A stretch of DNA of 64,000 bases from Oceanobacillus arenosus. GTDB taxonomy: Bacteria; Bacillota; Bacilli; Bacillales; Amphibacillaceae. The stretch covers positions 62,001-126,000 of the forward strand of contig NZ_PIOC01000017.1 of NCBI RefSeq assembly GCF_003369575.1, in the 5' to 3' direction. The number at the start of each line of letters is the position of its first letter. Position 1 is the stretch's first letter. Made by a program: the position numbers and the translations under genes. Below the pieces are notes generated by a model. It saw nothing but the letters and a program-made list of their open reading frames with translations, searched no databases and was not told where the DNA came from. Positions 27,256-35,471 of the stretch are shown here, in pieces.

Positions 27256-28188
27256 GTGTTAGAGTTAGTCGATTTATCGAAGAAGTTTAAACATATGTAT
27301 GCAGTGAAAAATTTAAATATGTTTATTGAAAAGGGGGAAATCATTGGCTTGCTAGGTCCGAATGGAGCGGGGAAATCAACAGCAATTTCAATGCTTTCTT
27401 CATTAATTGAACCAACAGAAGGTGACGTACGCTTTCATAATAAGAGCATCATTAAAAATCCAGCACCATTGCGAAAAATAATTGGTGTCGTGCCACAGGA
27501 AATTGCACTGTATGAGGATTTGACTGCTGAGGAAAATTTACAGTTTTTCGGAAAAATATACCGATTAAAAGGGCAGCTATTAAAAAGAAAAGTCGATGAA
27601 GTATTAGAGCAAATTGGCTTAACAGACCGCCGGAGGGATATTGTCAAGACTTTTTCAGGTGGGATGAAGCGCAGATTGAACATAGGTGTTGCAATGCTGC
27701 ATGAACCTGAATTAATTATTATGGACGAACCAACAGTAGGGATTGATCCGCAATCAAGAAATTATATATTGGAAACTGTGAAAAGACTCAATCAGGAAAA
27801 GCAGATGACTGTATTATATACGAGTCATTATATGGAGGAAGTGGAGTATCTTTGTGACCGTATTTATATCATGGACAAAGGAAATATGATTGCTTCGGGA
27901 ACAAAAGATGAAATTAAACGAATATTATCTGCCGAGAAAACGATATTGATACAGGCTGAGTTATTGAATGATACATTTATCAATTTTTTACACGAGAATC
28001 CGACGATTAATCGAGTAATTAAAGAAGAAAAAGAGATTACGATTATGGTTCCGAAAGAGATTAATATATTTCCGATATTAGTAAAAATGGCAGAGGATGC
28101 GAAAATCGAACTTAACTCGGTCGATATCAAAATACCTACACTTGAAGATGTATTTCTTCATCTGACAGGCAGAGCATTAAGAGATTAG
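27256..28188 (+). CDS. ABC transporter ATP-binding protein (LnrL-like)
   Basis: ATPase of a drug/lipid exporter, 310 residues. Walker A GPNGAGKST near 35-43, Q loop VVPQEIALYEDLTAEENL, signature FSGGMKRR, Walker B LIIMDEPTVGIDP, and a C-terminal extension of about 80 residues typical of DrrA-type ATPases. Start GTG 27256 has GGGGAGG upstream. With two ABC-2 permease genes next, it matches LnrLMN, which exports linearmycin-like polyenes. The real substrate is not known. Confidence 0.9.
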   Translation: MLELVDLSKKFKHMYAVKNLNMFIEKGEIIGLLGPNGAGKSTAISMLSSLIEPTEGDVRFHNKSIIKNPAPLRKIIGVVPQEIALYEDLTAEENLQFFGKIYRLKGQLLKRKVDEVLEQIGLTDRRRDIVKTFSGGMKRRLNIGVAMLHEPELIIMDEPTVGIDPQSRNYILETVKRLNQEKQMTVLYTSHYMEEVEYLCDRIYIMDKGNMIASGTKDEIKRILSAEKTILIQAELLNDTFINFLHENPTINRVIKEEKEITIMVPKEINIFPILVKMAEDAKIELNSVDIKIPTLEDVFLHLTGRALRD

Positions 28189-28199
28189 GGGGAGCTGGA

Positions 28200-29462
28200 A
28201 TGGTTGGACAAATTATCAAGAAACAACTGTTATTATTATTGCGAAGCCGCGTACAGCTCCTATTGCTGATCGGCCTGCCAATCATCTTAATTGCAATACT
28301 GGGAACAGCATTATCCAGTTTTATGGAAGGTGGAACAGTAGAAATTGATTTAAAGATAGCACTCATTGAGGAAGAAGATGAGCAAGAACAGATTGACCGC
28401 TTTATAAGGGATGCTGATGAGAAAGGATTGCCAGCGGAAGCTGTAGCGGAAATCAGGTCGAGTGTCGCTCAGATTACGCCAATTCAAACACTTAAAGAAT
28501 CGGTATTTGGTAACGAATCGATGGAGGATATTATCAAGCTCAAGTTAGCAAACGCTGACGAAATAGAGAAATTATTGGAAGATGGTTCCTATTCAACGAT
28601 TATTGAGGTTCCGAAGAATTTTACGTATGACATGTTACATTTTTTAATATTTGCAGAGGATGTCCATCCGTCCTTAAAGGTGTATCAAAATGAAGCAGCA
28701 TTAGGAGCGAGTATTGTTCAGGAGATGCTTGAGCAATACCAGGAGCAATTTACAATTGGTAGCTTTGTCAGTGAAAAGGGAATGGAACTGCAGGTGGCTG
28801 AAATTGGCGAACAGCAATTTGGTGAGATAATTTCAATTAATCAAGAGAAACCGACATCAGCAAGAGACTATTATGCAATTGGGATGGCAGTGATGAATGT
28901 CCTGTTTATTGCGTCGACAATTGGAACGATAGCATTCCAAGAAAAGAAAAACCATGTATTTAACCGAATCATTCTTGCTAATGTGTCACGCTGGATCTAT
29001 TTTATTGGTATTTTTCTCTCTGGTACAATTATTGGTTTTCTCCATCTGCTGATAATTTTTGGATTTTCCAGAATATTTTATGGTGTCACTTGGCCAGATC
29101 TACTTGCCTTTTTTGCGGTTACATTGGCATTTGCAGTTGCTGTCGGGGGCGTAGCTGTTTTATTGACTGCCATCTGTTACAGGATTAATTCAGAGATGAT
29201 TACGAACTTTTTCTCAAGTATTGTGGTCACAATCTTTGCAACATTAGGTGGCAGCTTCTTTGCGATTGGTAAATTATCGTCCTTTGTCCAACTGCTGGGT
29301 GATCTGACTCCTAATGGGGCAGCGATGAGTGCGTATTTAGGAATTATAAGAGGGGAAGGCTTAGCGGATATTTCCAACCATCTCTTATTCTTAATTATCT
29401 TTGCTGTTGTCTTAATTGTTGCAGCTGCATTTAGTTTTCCAAAAAGGGGGTCTGCAGCATGA
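28200..29462 (+). CDS. ABC-2 type permease (LnrM-like)
   Basis: Exporter membrane subunit of 420 residues. One N-terminal membrane segment, a large extracytoplasmic domain (about 45-215), then five to six segments with the ABC-2 motif around AMVMNVLFIASTIGTIAFQEKKN (AVMNVLFIASTIGTIAFQEK) and LTPNGAAMSAYLGIIRG near the end. It overlaps the next permease gene by 4 bp, which suggests a heterodimer. Confidence 0.86.
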   Translation: MVGQIIKKQLLLLLRSRVQLLLLIGLPIILIAILGTALSSFMEGGTVEIDLKIALIEEEDEQEQIDRFIRDADEKGLPAEAVAEIRSSVAQITPIQTLKESVFGNESMEDIIKLKLANADEIEKLLEDGSYSTIIEVPKNFTYDMLHFLIFAEDVHPSLKVYQNEAALGASIVQEMLEQYQEQFTIGSFVSEKGMELQVAEIGEQQFGEIISINQEKPTSARDYYAIGMAVMNVLFIASTIGTIAFQEKKNHVFNRIILANVSRWIYFIGIFLSGTIIGFLHLLIIFGFSRIFYGVTWPDLLAFFAVTLAFAVAVGGVAVLLTAICYRINSEMITNFFSSIVVTIFATLGGSFFAIGKLSSFVQLLGDLTPNGAAMSAYLGIIRGEGLADISNHLLFLIIFAVVLIVAAAFSFPKRGSAA

Positions 29463-30574
29463 TTGGTATTTTTCAGGCAAAAATCAAAATGTTTATTCGC
29501 AGCCCATGGGTATTTGTGATGATGACGGCGATGTCCATTGGCTTCGCATTAATCATCGGCGGGACAGGTGCATATACAGCTATTACAGTACCAGTTTATA
29601 CGACTAGTGAAGGTATTCAGAATTCAATCATTGGCGATATTCTTGAGGATTCAGATACCTATACATTTGTATGGTCATCTGAGGCAGAGGTAATGGAACA
29701 GCTATCGAGTAATAAAGCCGAAGCAGGAGCAGCATTGGGTGAGGATAATTTTCAAATGATAGTTGGTGTTGAAACGCCCAGTGCTAAGATTATTGAACAA
29801 ACGATTGAAGAAGCATATGCCAAGCAAGCACAATATGAACATATCGTGGCAGCTTCAGGTGCAACCACAGTTGCCGGGCAAAAAGCAATATTAGATGAGT
29901 TGCAGGCATCAATTGCAGCTCCAGTGTTCAACATTGAAGTGGAAAACTTTAGAGGGGAAGATGCATTTATCTATGATAATACATTCCAGACATTATTTGG
30001 CTTCACGTTATTTTTCGCTATTTACACGATTGCATATAATGTGCTGCCAATTTTGGTGGAGAAGAAGGAAGGGATATGGGATCGCATCATTTTATCTCCA
30101 GTGAAAAAATGGGAAATGTACGTTGCAAATTTAGTTTATAGCTTCCTAGTGGGATACTTGCAAGTGGGGATTATTTTTTCTGTATTCCGTTTTATTATTG
30201 GTGTTGATTTTCATGGCAGATTTATCGAAACCTTGTTATTAATGAGCGTTTATGTATTTGCTATCGTCGCCCTATCAATTTTACTGACAGCGATTGTCAA
30301 GACGGTCGCACAATTTAATGCAGTGCTCCCGATAATTGCAGTTAGTTCTGCAATGATTGGTGGTGCATATTGGCCGCTTGAGATAGTAGAATCTAAGTTT
30401 TTAATAACCTTGTCGAAGCTGAATCCAATTACGTATGGAATGGAAATGCTAAACGGCGCTGTCGTCTATCAGTATCCATTGAAGGAACTATTATTTCCAA
30501 TAAGTATTCTGCTCTTAATGGGCGTTGTGTTTATTGGTATTGGCATTCATTTGATGGAGAGAAGGCATATCTAA
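29459..30574 (+). CDS. ABC-2 type permease (LnrN-like)
   Basis: Second membrane subunit, 371 residues, same architecture: N-terminal segment, external domain (about 45-165), then about six segments including FGFTLFFAIYTIAYNVLPILVEKKEG and LSKLNPITYGMEMLNGAVVYQYP. Start ATG overlaps the upstream stop. Last gene of the lnr-like block; the next 395 bp hold repeats and no gene. Confidence 0.86.
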   Translation: MIGIFQAKIKMFIRSPWVFVMMTAMSIGFALIIGGTGAYTAITVPVYTTSEGIQNSIIGDILEDSDTYTFVWSSEAEVMEQLSSNKAEAGAALGEDNFQMIVGVETPSAKIIEQTIEEAYAKQAQYEHIVAASGATTVAGQKAILDELQASIAAPVFNIEVENFRGEDAFIYDNTFQTLFGFTLFFAIYTIAYNVLPILVEKKEGIWDRIILSPVKKWEMYVANLVYSFLVGYLQVGIIFSVFRFIIGVDFHGRFIETLLLMSVYVFAIVALSILLTAIVKTVAQFNAVLPIIAVSSAMIGGAYWPLEIVESKFLITLSKLNPITYGMEMLNGAVVYQYPLKELLFPISILLLMGVVFIGIGIHLMERRHI

Positions 30575-30639
30575 TAATCCACTAGTAGCTATTTGCTTTT
30601 ATCAAAGTTAGGTTCTAAATTAATAGTTGAAATAAACTG

Positions 30640-30835
30640 TGGATTAGGAGCAAAGTTGATTTTCGCTCCGGACAGTCGCTTTCCACGGGCAACGCAGGAG
30701 TCTCCTATCCTCCGCTACAATCAACAGCCATAAGAGAGGAAGTACTATCTCATTTTATAGAGAGATAGTAAAAATATTTCTTGCACTAACCCCAGCGAAG
30801 GGTATTTTTGGAGCGACTAGCCTGAGACCCCTAAG
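30640..30835. repeat. GC-richer intergenic repeat, CCGGACAGTCGCTTTCC type
   Basis: This part of the 395-bp gap (30575-30969) contains GCTCCGGACAGTCGCTTTCC and, further on, AACCCCAGCG..GGAGCGACTAG in the opposite sense. The two ends are partly complementary (GGAGCGACT / AGTCGCT-like). A related unit is at 44685-44830. Such repeats are common between genes in Bacillaceae. No coding frame is convincing here. Confidence 0.6.
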
Positions 30836-30969
30836 CACAATACTAGTACGCAGTTTATCTAAATCATACTGTATTAAAACTATTTCTAAAAACTACCATC
30901 TCAAATTACCTTCTCTCTATTATAGATTCTAGTATAATAGAACTAGAATCATAAGGGAGTGGCTGATTT

Positions 30970-31932
30970 GTGAAGAGAAAGAAATTTTGGTGGAGGCTGG
31001 GAATAGCGCTTCTTAGCCTTCTGTTTATTTTAGATATCATTGCTGGATTTTTCTTTTATAATCTAGCAATTGAGCGGAATATAAAAGATTTTCTCGTTGG
31101 TAATGCTGATTTAGAAGTTTCGGCTGAAGCGATGGATGTATTTATCGAAGGGGATTGGCGCACATGGGCGGCTAATCAAGATTTTGAGCAATGGGAAATG
31201 GAATCCTATGATGGTTTAAAGCTAAAAGGGTATTATTTGGAAGCGGAAGTGCCTACGAATAAAACTGTGGTTTTTGCCCATGGTTATCTAGGAAGTGCAA
31301 GTGATATGGCATTGTTTGGTCAATATTACTACGAAGAGCTTGGATATAATATGTTTACAGCTGATCTACGTGGTCATGGTCAAAGTGAAGGGGACTATAT
31401 TGGATTTGGCTGGCATGATCGATTGGATTATTTAGGCTGGATCAATCGGATTGTTAAGGAGCTTGGTCCTGACACAGAAATTGTGTTACATGGTGTTTCC
31501 ATGGGAGCTGCAACAGTGTTGATGACAAGTGGTGAAGAACTCCCCAGCAATGTAAAAGCAGTTGTAGCTGATAGTCCTTATACAAGCGTAGCGGATTTAT
31601 TTGGCTACCAGCTTGAGCGTATGTTCCATTTGCCGAAAATACCAATCATACCAACAACTGGACTTGTAACGAAATTTAAAGCAGGATATTCACTAAAAGA
31701 AGCTTCGGCGCTGGAGCAGGTGAAAAAGGCAGAAGTCCCAATTTTGTACATTCATGGTAAGGCAGATGCATTTGTACCGACAGAAATGACAATGGAACTA
31801 TATGAAAATACAAAGAGTGATGCTGAACTCCTACTTGTTGATGGTGCAGGTCATGGGGAAGCAATTGTAATGGATCATGATACATATGTTAAGAGATTAG
31901 AACAGTTTTTAGGCAAGTATGTGGTGGATTAA
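30970..31932 (+). CDS. Alpha/beta hydrolase, membrane-anchored (paralogue)
   Basis: A 320-residue serine hydrolase with an N-terminal membrane anchor (about 10-30), VFAHGYLGS, DLRGHGQSEG, nucleophile elbow LHGVSMGAA, acid in HGKADAFVP and His in GAGHGEAI. It is closely related to the gene at 19164-20114; both have the long stretch around GWHDRLDYL. Start GTG 30970 has GGGAGTGG upstream. Function beyond hydrolase is unknown. Confidence 0.86.
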   Translation: MKRKKFWWRLGIALLSLLFILDIIAGFFFYNLAIERNIKDFLVGNADLEVSAEAMDVFIEGDWRTWAANQDFEQWEMESYDGLKLKGYYLEAEVPTNKTVVFAHGYLGSASDMALFGQYYYEELGYNMFTADLRGHGQSEGDYIGFGWHDRLDYLGWINRIVKELGPDTEIVLHGVSMGAATVLMTSGEELPSNVKAVVADSPYTSVADLFGYQLERMFHLPKIPIIPTTGLVTKFKAGYSLKEASALEQVKKAEVPILYIHGKADAFVPTEMTMELYENTKSDAELLLVDGAGHGEAIVMDHDTYVKRLEQFLGKYVVD

Positions 31933-31976
31933 TATATGTATATTTTTTTCATAAATTCATAGTAATTTTGATTTGC

Positions 31977-32005
31977 TTGTAATATTAGATAACTTGAGCT
32001 ACAAT
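31977..32005 (+). promoter_or_regulatory. Sigma-A promoter of thiT
   Basis: TTGTAA (31977-31982), 17-nt spacer, TACAAT (32000-32005). The transcript would begin about 20 nt before the TPP aptamer. Confidence 0.65.
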
Positions 32006-32032
32006 GATTTGGATATATAAATATGATACGAA

Positions 32033-32120
32033 CCACAGGGGGAGCATATTGCTGAGATTGAGTGGAGAGATCCACTCTAACCCTTTGAACCTGTTAGTTA
32101 ATTCTAGCGTAGGGATGTGG
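32033..32120 (+). promoter_or_regulatory. TPP riboswitch (THI element)
   Basis: Canonical thiamine-pyrophosphate aptamer: CCACAGGGGGAGC, GCTGAGA, a variable hairpin (AGTGGA..TCCACT), ACCCTTTGAACCTG, then GCGTAGGGATGTGG closing P1 (CCACA/TGTGG). It sits upstream of thiT, a known TPP-controlled gene in Firmicutes, and should repress when thiamine pyrophosphate is abundant. Confidence 0.96.
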
Positions 32121-32130
32121 ATGAATATTA

Positions 32131-32180
32131 GAAAACTAAGGTAAAACCCAAGCTTTTAGGTGACAGCACTAGTTACACTT
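32131..32180 (-). repeat. Dispersed repeat, copy 3, inside the thiT leader
   Basis: Read on the minus strand it gives AAGTGTAACTAGTGCTGTCACC then TAAAAGCTTGGG, the shared tail of the family found at 6669, 15962, 45224 and 49746. The palindrome head is missing. It lies between the TPP aptamer and the thiT ribosome binding site. Confidence 0.6.
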
Positions 32181-32202
32181 ATTCGTTCTTATTTTTTTGC
32201 GT

Positions 32203-32234
32203 TTCCCCGTGGTTTCGATTAATCAAAGGGGGAA
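32203..32234 (+). promoter_or_regulatory. Candidate SD-sequestering hairpin of thiT
   Basis: TTCCCC (32203-32208) can pair with GGGGAA (32229-32234), which overlaps the ribosome binding site AAAGGGGG (32225-32232) of thiT. This suggests the riboswitch may act on translation. A T run at 32190-32198 leaves transcription termination possible too. Confidence 0.45.
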
Positions 32235-32241
32235 TTTTTTT

Positions 32242-32839
32242 ATGAACAGAAATCTAGTTATGATGATTGAGGCATCTTTTCTAGCGGTGTTTGCACTTAT
32301 TCTAGACTTGTTGCCTTCGATTCGATTAACACCTGCTGTATCTATTTCTATTGCGATGGTGCCAATTTTTATTATGGCTCTACGCTGGGGGGGTTAAGGG
32401 TGGTGTTTTGTCGGGTTTTCTTTGGGGGCTATTACAGGTTGTGACTGGTGATGTTTACATTCTAACGATTTCGCAATTTTTTATTGAATATTTCATTGCG
32501 TTTGCATTTGTAGGCTTTGCAGGTTTGTTTTATCCTGTCGTTCAAAATGCATTACAGAATGGGAAGAAGAAGGCTTTGTCCTGGATCATTCTTGCAGTCT
32601 TTGTCGGTAGTTTTTCCCGCTATTTTTGGCATTTCGTTGCGGGAGTGATTTTCTGGGGAAGCTATGCGCCAGAAGGAATGTCACCATATGTCTACTCCTT
32701 CATCGTTAACGGCGGTGCAATGCTAGGTGCTTCGATTCTTTGTGCAATTGTTCTTGTAATCTTAATAAACGCAGCACCGATACTTGTATTACCCAAAACA
32801 AGCAATCAAATGTTGCGTGATAGTAAAAAGAAGGCATAA
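32242..32839 (+). pseudogene. thiT: Thiamine ECF transporter S component ThiT, frameshifted
   Basis: ThiT (YuaJ) binds thiamine and works with the shared ECF ATPase/T module. The N-terminal part (NLVMMIEASFLAVFALILD ... FIMALRWG) runs into a stop at 32394-32399, right after a run of seven G (32387-32393). Removing one G restores the frame: ALRWG-VKGGVLSGFLWGLLQ and on to the stop at 32837. The joined product of about 198 residues has the normal length and six membrane segments. Either a true frameshift, a slippery phase-variable site, or a sequencing error in the G run. Start ATG 32242 follows AAAGGGGG; the TPP riboswitch is upstream. Confidence 0.85.
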
Positions 32840-32856
32840 TGCCTTCTTTTTTTTTT
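32827..32856 (+). terminator. Intrinsic terminator of thiT
   Basis: AAGAAGGCA pairs with TGCCTTCTT around the stop codon, followed by ten or more T (to 32856). Confidence 0.9.
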
Positions 32857-32887
32857 GCTGTCTAGGGAACTATAAAATTTGAATACA

Positions 32888-32931
32888 GTGGATAACTTAA
32901 TTACTGAGAATAGCCACGTCCAGCTCCAGCG
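32888..32931 (+). repeat. Intergenic repeat, AGCCACGTCCAGC type, copy 1
   Basis: GTGGATAACTTAATTAC, GAGAA, then AGCCACGTCCAGCTCCAGCGC. A nearly identical stretch is at 43465-43510, and a shorter reverse copy at 62291-62324. It lies in the gap between thiT and the arginine operon. Confidence 0.7.
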
Positions 32932-33100
32932 CTTAAGCGTTAGCGAGACTTCCCTTACCTCCGTACACAGCTCAAACTTGTTTTAAGCTTTTGTTCTTTC
33001 ATATTATTTAATAATGAACAATTCAAACAGGAAATATACAAATGTTATGCATAAAATAGCTTTAAAACGAGATAGTTTTGCATAAATATTTATATTTATT

Positions 33101-33118
33101 CATAAATATGCTTGCAAT
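33101..33118 (+). promoter_or_regulatory. Candidate ARG box (AhrC/ArgR operator)
   Basis: CATAAATATGCTTGCAAT matches the B. subtilis ARG-box consensus at 13 of 18 positions. It overlaps the -35 of the arg promoter. A second CATAAATAT begins at 33081, 20 bp (two helix turns) upstream, as expected for cooperative AhrC binding. Arginine should repress the operon. Confidence 0.65.
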
Positions 33119-33140
33119 CTAAATCACTTAAATCTATAAT
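33112..33140 (+). promoter_or_regulatory. Sigma-A promoter of the arginine operon
   Basis: TTGCAA (33112-33117), 17-nt spacer, TATAAT (33135-33140). Transcription would start near 33147, which rules out any argC start upstream of that point. Confidence 0.85.
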
Positions 33141-33180
33141 AGTGAATAATTCAAAAATACAGAGAAGGGGGATGGGAAAG

Positions 33181-34221
33181 TTGAAGAACGTAGCAATTAT
33201 CGGTGGAACAGGCTATGGCGCAATCGAGCTAATTCGACTACTACATGCCCATAAGCATCTACAAGTGAAGAAAATCATATCACATTCACAATTTGGCGAA
33301 CGGATTACGTCTGTTTATCCACATCTAACCGGGTTTGTTGAGGAGCCAATGGAAAAATTAGAGATTGATAACTTGATAGAAGAAGTGGATATAATTTTCT
33401 TCGCAACGCCAGCTGGTGTGGCGAAAGATCTCATTCCAAAATTTGCAGATTCAACGGTACAATGCATTGATTTATCAGGTGATTTACGTCTTCGCTCGAA
33501 GGAACAATATGAACAATGGTACGGTAAAGAAGCAGCACCACAGGAAATATTAAATCAAGCTGTTTATGGATTATCAGAAATTTATCAAGAACAGGTAAAA
33601 GAAGCTAAAATTATTTCGAATCCAGGATGCTTTCCGACGTCTGCTTTGCTTGGGTTAATCCCCGCATTAGAGCATAACGTAATTACTCCAAATCATATTG
33701 TTATCGATGGAAAAACAGCTGTATCTGGTGCCGGAAGAACGCCAACAGCAACGACGCATTTTTCTGAGACAAACGAAAATATTACACCATATAAAATCGG
33801 CAAACATCAACATATTCCTGAAATTGATCAAACCTTATCAGAGATAGCCCAGGAAACGATTCATACCACATTTACCACCCATCTTATTCCGATGACGCGT
33901 GGCTTGATTTGTACGATGTATGCTGAACTAGCAAGGGACATATCGACAGAAGAGGTTATCGATCAATATCAAACCTATTATGTGAACCATCCTTTTGTCC
34001 GAATCAAGGAAATTGGTATCTTTCCGACAACGAAGGATGTTTACGGCAGTAATTTTTGCGATATTGGCTTGCATGTTGACGAGAGAACGAATCAACTAAT
34101 TATCACCTCTGCGATAGATAATCTCGTCAAAGGAGCGGCAGGGCAGGCAATTCAAAATGCAAATTTAATGAATGGATGGGAAGAAACAGAAGGATTAGAC
34201 GCAATTCCAATTTTTCCATAA
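33181..34221 (+). CDS. argC: N-acetyl-gamma-glutamyl-phosphate reductase
   Basis: Third step of arginine synthesis: NADPH reduction of N-acetylglutamyl phosphate to the semialdehyde. The Rossmann motif is NVAIIGGTGYGAIELIRLL at the N-terminus and the catalytic Cys lies in KIISNPGCFPTSALLGL near 145. Length is about 346 residues. Start: TTG 33181 lies 9 nt after GAAGGGGG; ATG 33172 touches that site and is less likely, and longer starts precede the promoter. First gene of argC-argJ-argB-argD-carB. Confidence 0.93.
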   Translation: MKNVAIIGGTGYGAIELIRLLHAHKHLQVKKIISHSQFGERITSVYPHLTGFVEEPMEKLEIDNLIEEVDIIFFATPAGVAKDLIPKFADSTVQCIDLSGDLRLRSKEQYEQWYGKEAAPQEILNQAVYGLSEIYQEQVKEAKIISNPGCFPTSALLGLIPALEHNVITPNHIVIDGKTAVSGAGRTPTATTHFSETNENITPYKIGKHQHIPEIDQTLSEIAQETIHTTFTTHLIPMTRGLICTMYAELARDISTEEVIDQYQTYYVNHPFVRIKEIGIFPTTKDVYGSNFCDIGLHVDERTNQLIITSAIDNLVKGAAGQAIQNANLMNGWEETEGLDAIPIFP

Positions 34222-34237
34222 AGAAAGGGGAACCTAG

Positions 34238-35464
34238 ATGATTGCAACGGAAGTAAAAGATATTCGTAAAGTAGAAAATGGCCATGTCACGATGCCGAAA
34301 GGATTTTCCGCAGGTGGGCTGCATTGTGGAATAAGGAGAAAAAGATTAGATTTTGGTTGGATCCATTCTGATAATCCTGCGACGACAGCAGGTGTATACA
34401 CATTAAATGCCTTTCAAGCAGCACCATTGAAGATAACGAAGGAATGTATTAATAAAGGGCAGCTAATCCAGACGGTAGTCGTTAATTCTGGAAATGCGAA
34501 TTCATTCACTGGTAAGCAAGGTTTATTGGATGCACTAGAAATGCAGGAATTGACTGCGAAGAAAATGGGGGTGGCCCTTGAGCATGTTGCTGTAGCATCC
34601 ACAGGTGTGATTGGCGTATCCTTGCCAATGGACAAAATACGTACTGGGATTGAGGAGATGGGCAATCCAGAGCATGCTGGTGTAGAAAATTTTGAAGAGG
34701 CAATTTTAACAACCGATACAGTGACAAAGCACGTGGCAGTACAATTGGAAATTGACGAAAAAATAATTACAATAGGTGGAGCTGCAAAGGGATCGGGAAT
34801 GATTCATCCCAATATGGCGACGATGCTTGGCTTTATTACAACGGATGCCGCGGTTGAGCCGGATAGTTTACAACATGCTTTACGTACCGTCGTTGATAAG
34901 TCATTTAATATGATCACGGTTGATGGCGATAGTAGCACAAATGATATGGTACTGCTCATGGCGAATGGACAGCAGGAGAATATGCCATTAAACGAAGCAC
35001 ATCCGAAGTGGTCATTATTTTTACAGGCTTTACAAATGGTAAGTGAGGGATTATCCAAGTCAATTGCTAGGGACGGGGAAGGTGCTACTAAATTGATCGA
35101 AGCGAATGTAAAGGGCGCACCATCAGAACTTGCGGCAAAGCAGGTGGCAAAAGCAATCATTTCTTCTAACTTAGTGAAAACAGCAGTATATGGCGCAGAC
35201 CCCAACTGGGGGAGAATCATCACTGCGATCGGATACAGTGAACAACCGATTGATCCAGATAAAATATGTGTCTCCCTTGGAGATATTGAGGTTGTAAAAG
35301 ATGGCTGTCCAGTTGTTTTTGATGAAAGTGATGGAAAACGCTATTTAGAAAAGGATACGGTGTTGCTGAATGTTGATTTACAAAATGGATTAGGGGAAGC
35401 AACTGCATGGGGCTGCGATCTAACCTATGATTATGTAAAAATAAATGCTTCTTACCGGACGTGA
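34238..35464 (+). CDS. argJ: Bifunctional ornithine acetyltransferase / N-acetylglutamate synthase
   Basis: ArgJ moves the acetyl group from N-acetylornithine to glutamate, closing the acetyl cycle, and may also use acetyl-CoA. The autoprocessing site is visible as KGSGMIHPNMATMLGFITTDA, where the Ala-Thr junction is cut and Thr becomes the nucleophile. Length 408 residues is normal. Because ArgJ is present, ArgA/ArgE are not required. Ribosome binding site AAAGGGG; 16 bp after argC. Confidence 0.94.
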   Translation: MIATEVKDIRKVENGHVTMPKGFSAGGLHCGIRRKRLDFGWIHSDNPATTAGVYTLNAFQAAPLKITKECINKGQLIQTVVVNSGNANSFTGKQGLLDALEMQELTAKKMGVALEHVAVASTGVIGVSLPMDKIRTGIEEMGNPEHAGVENFEEAILTTDTVTKHVAVQLEIDEKIITIGGAAKGSGMIHPNMATMLGFITTDAAVEPDSLQHALRTVVDKSFNMITVDGDSSTNDMVLLMANGQQENMPLNEAHPKWSLFLQALQMVSEGLSKSIARDGEGATKLIEANVKGAPSELAAKQVAKAIISSNLVKTAVYGADPNWGRIITAIGYSEQPIDPDKICVSLGDIEVVKDGCPVVFDESDGKRYLEKDTVLLNVDLQNGLGEATAWGCDLTYDYVKINASYRT

Positions 35465-35471
35465 GGTGACC

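Noticed and set aside
33112-33180. Long N-terminal extension of argC starting at 33112
   Set aside because: That codon is inside the promoter's -35; the transcript starts near 33147.
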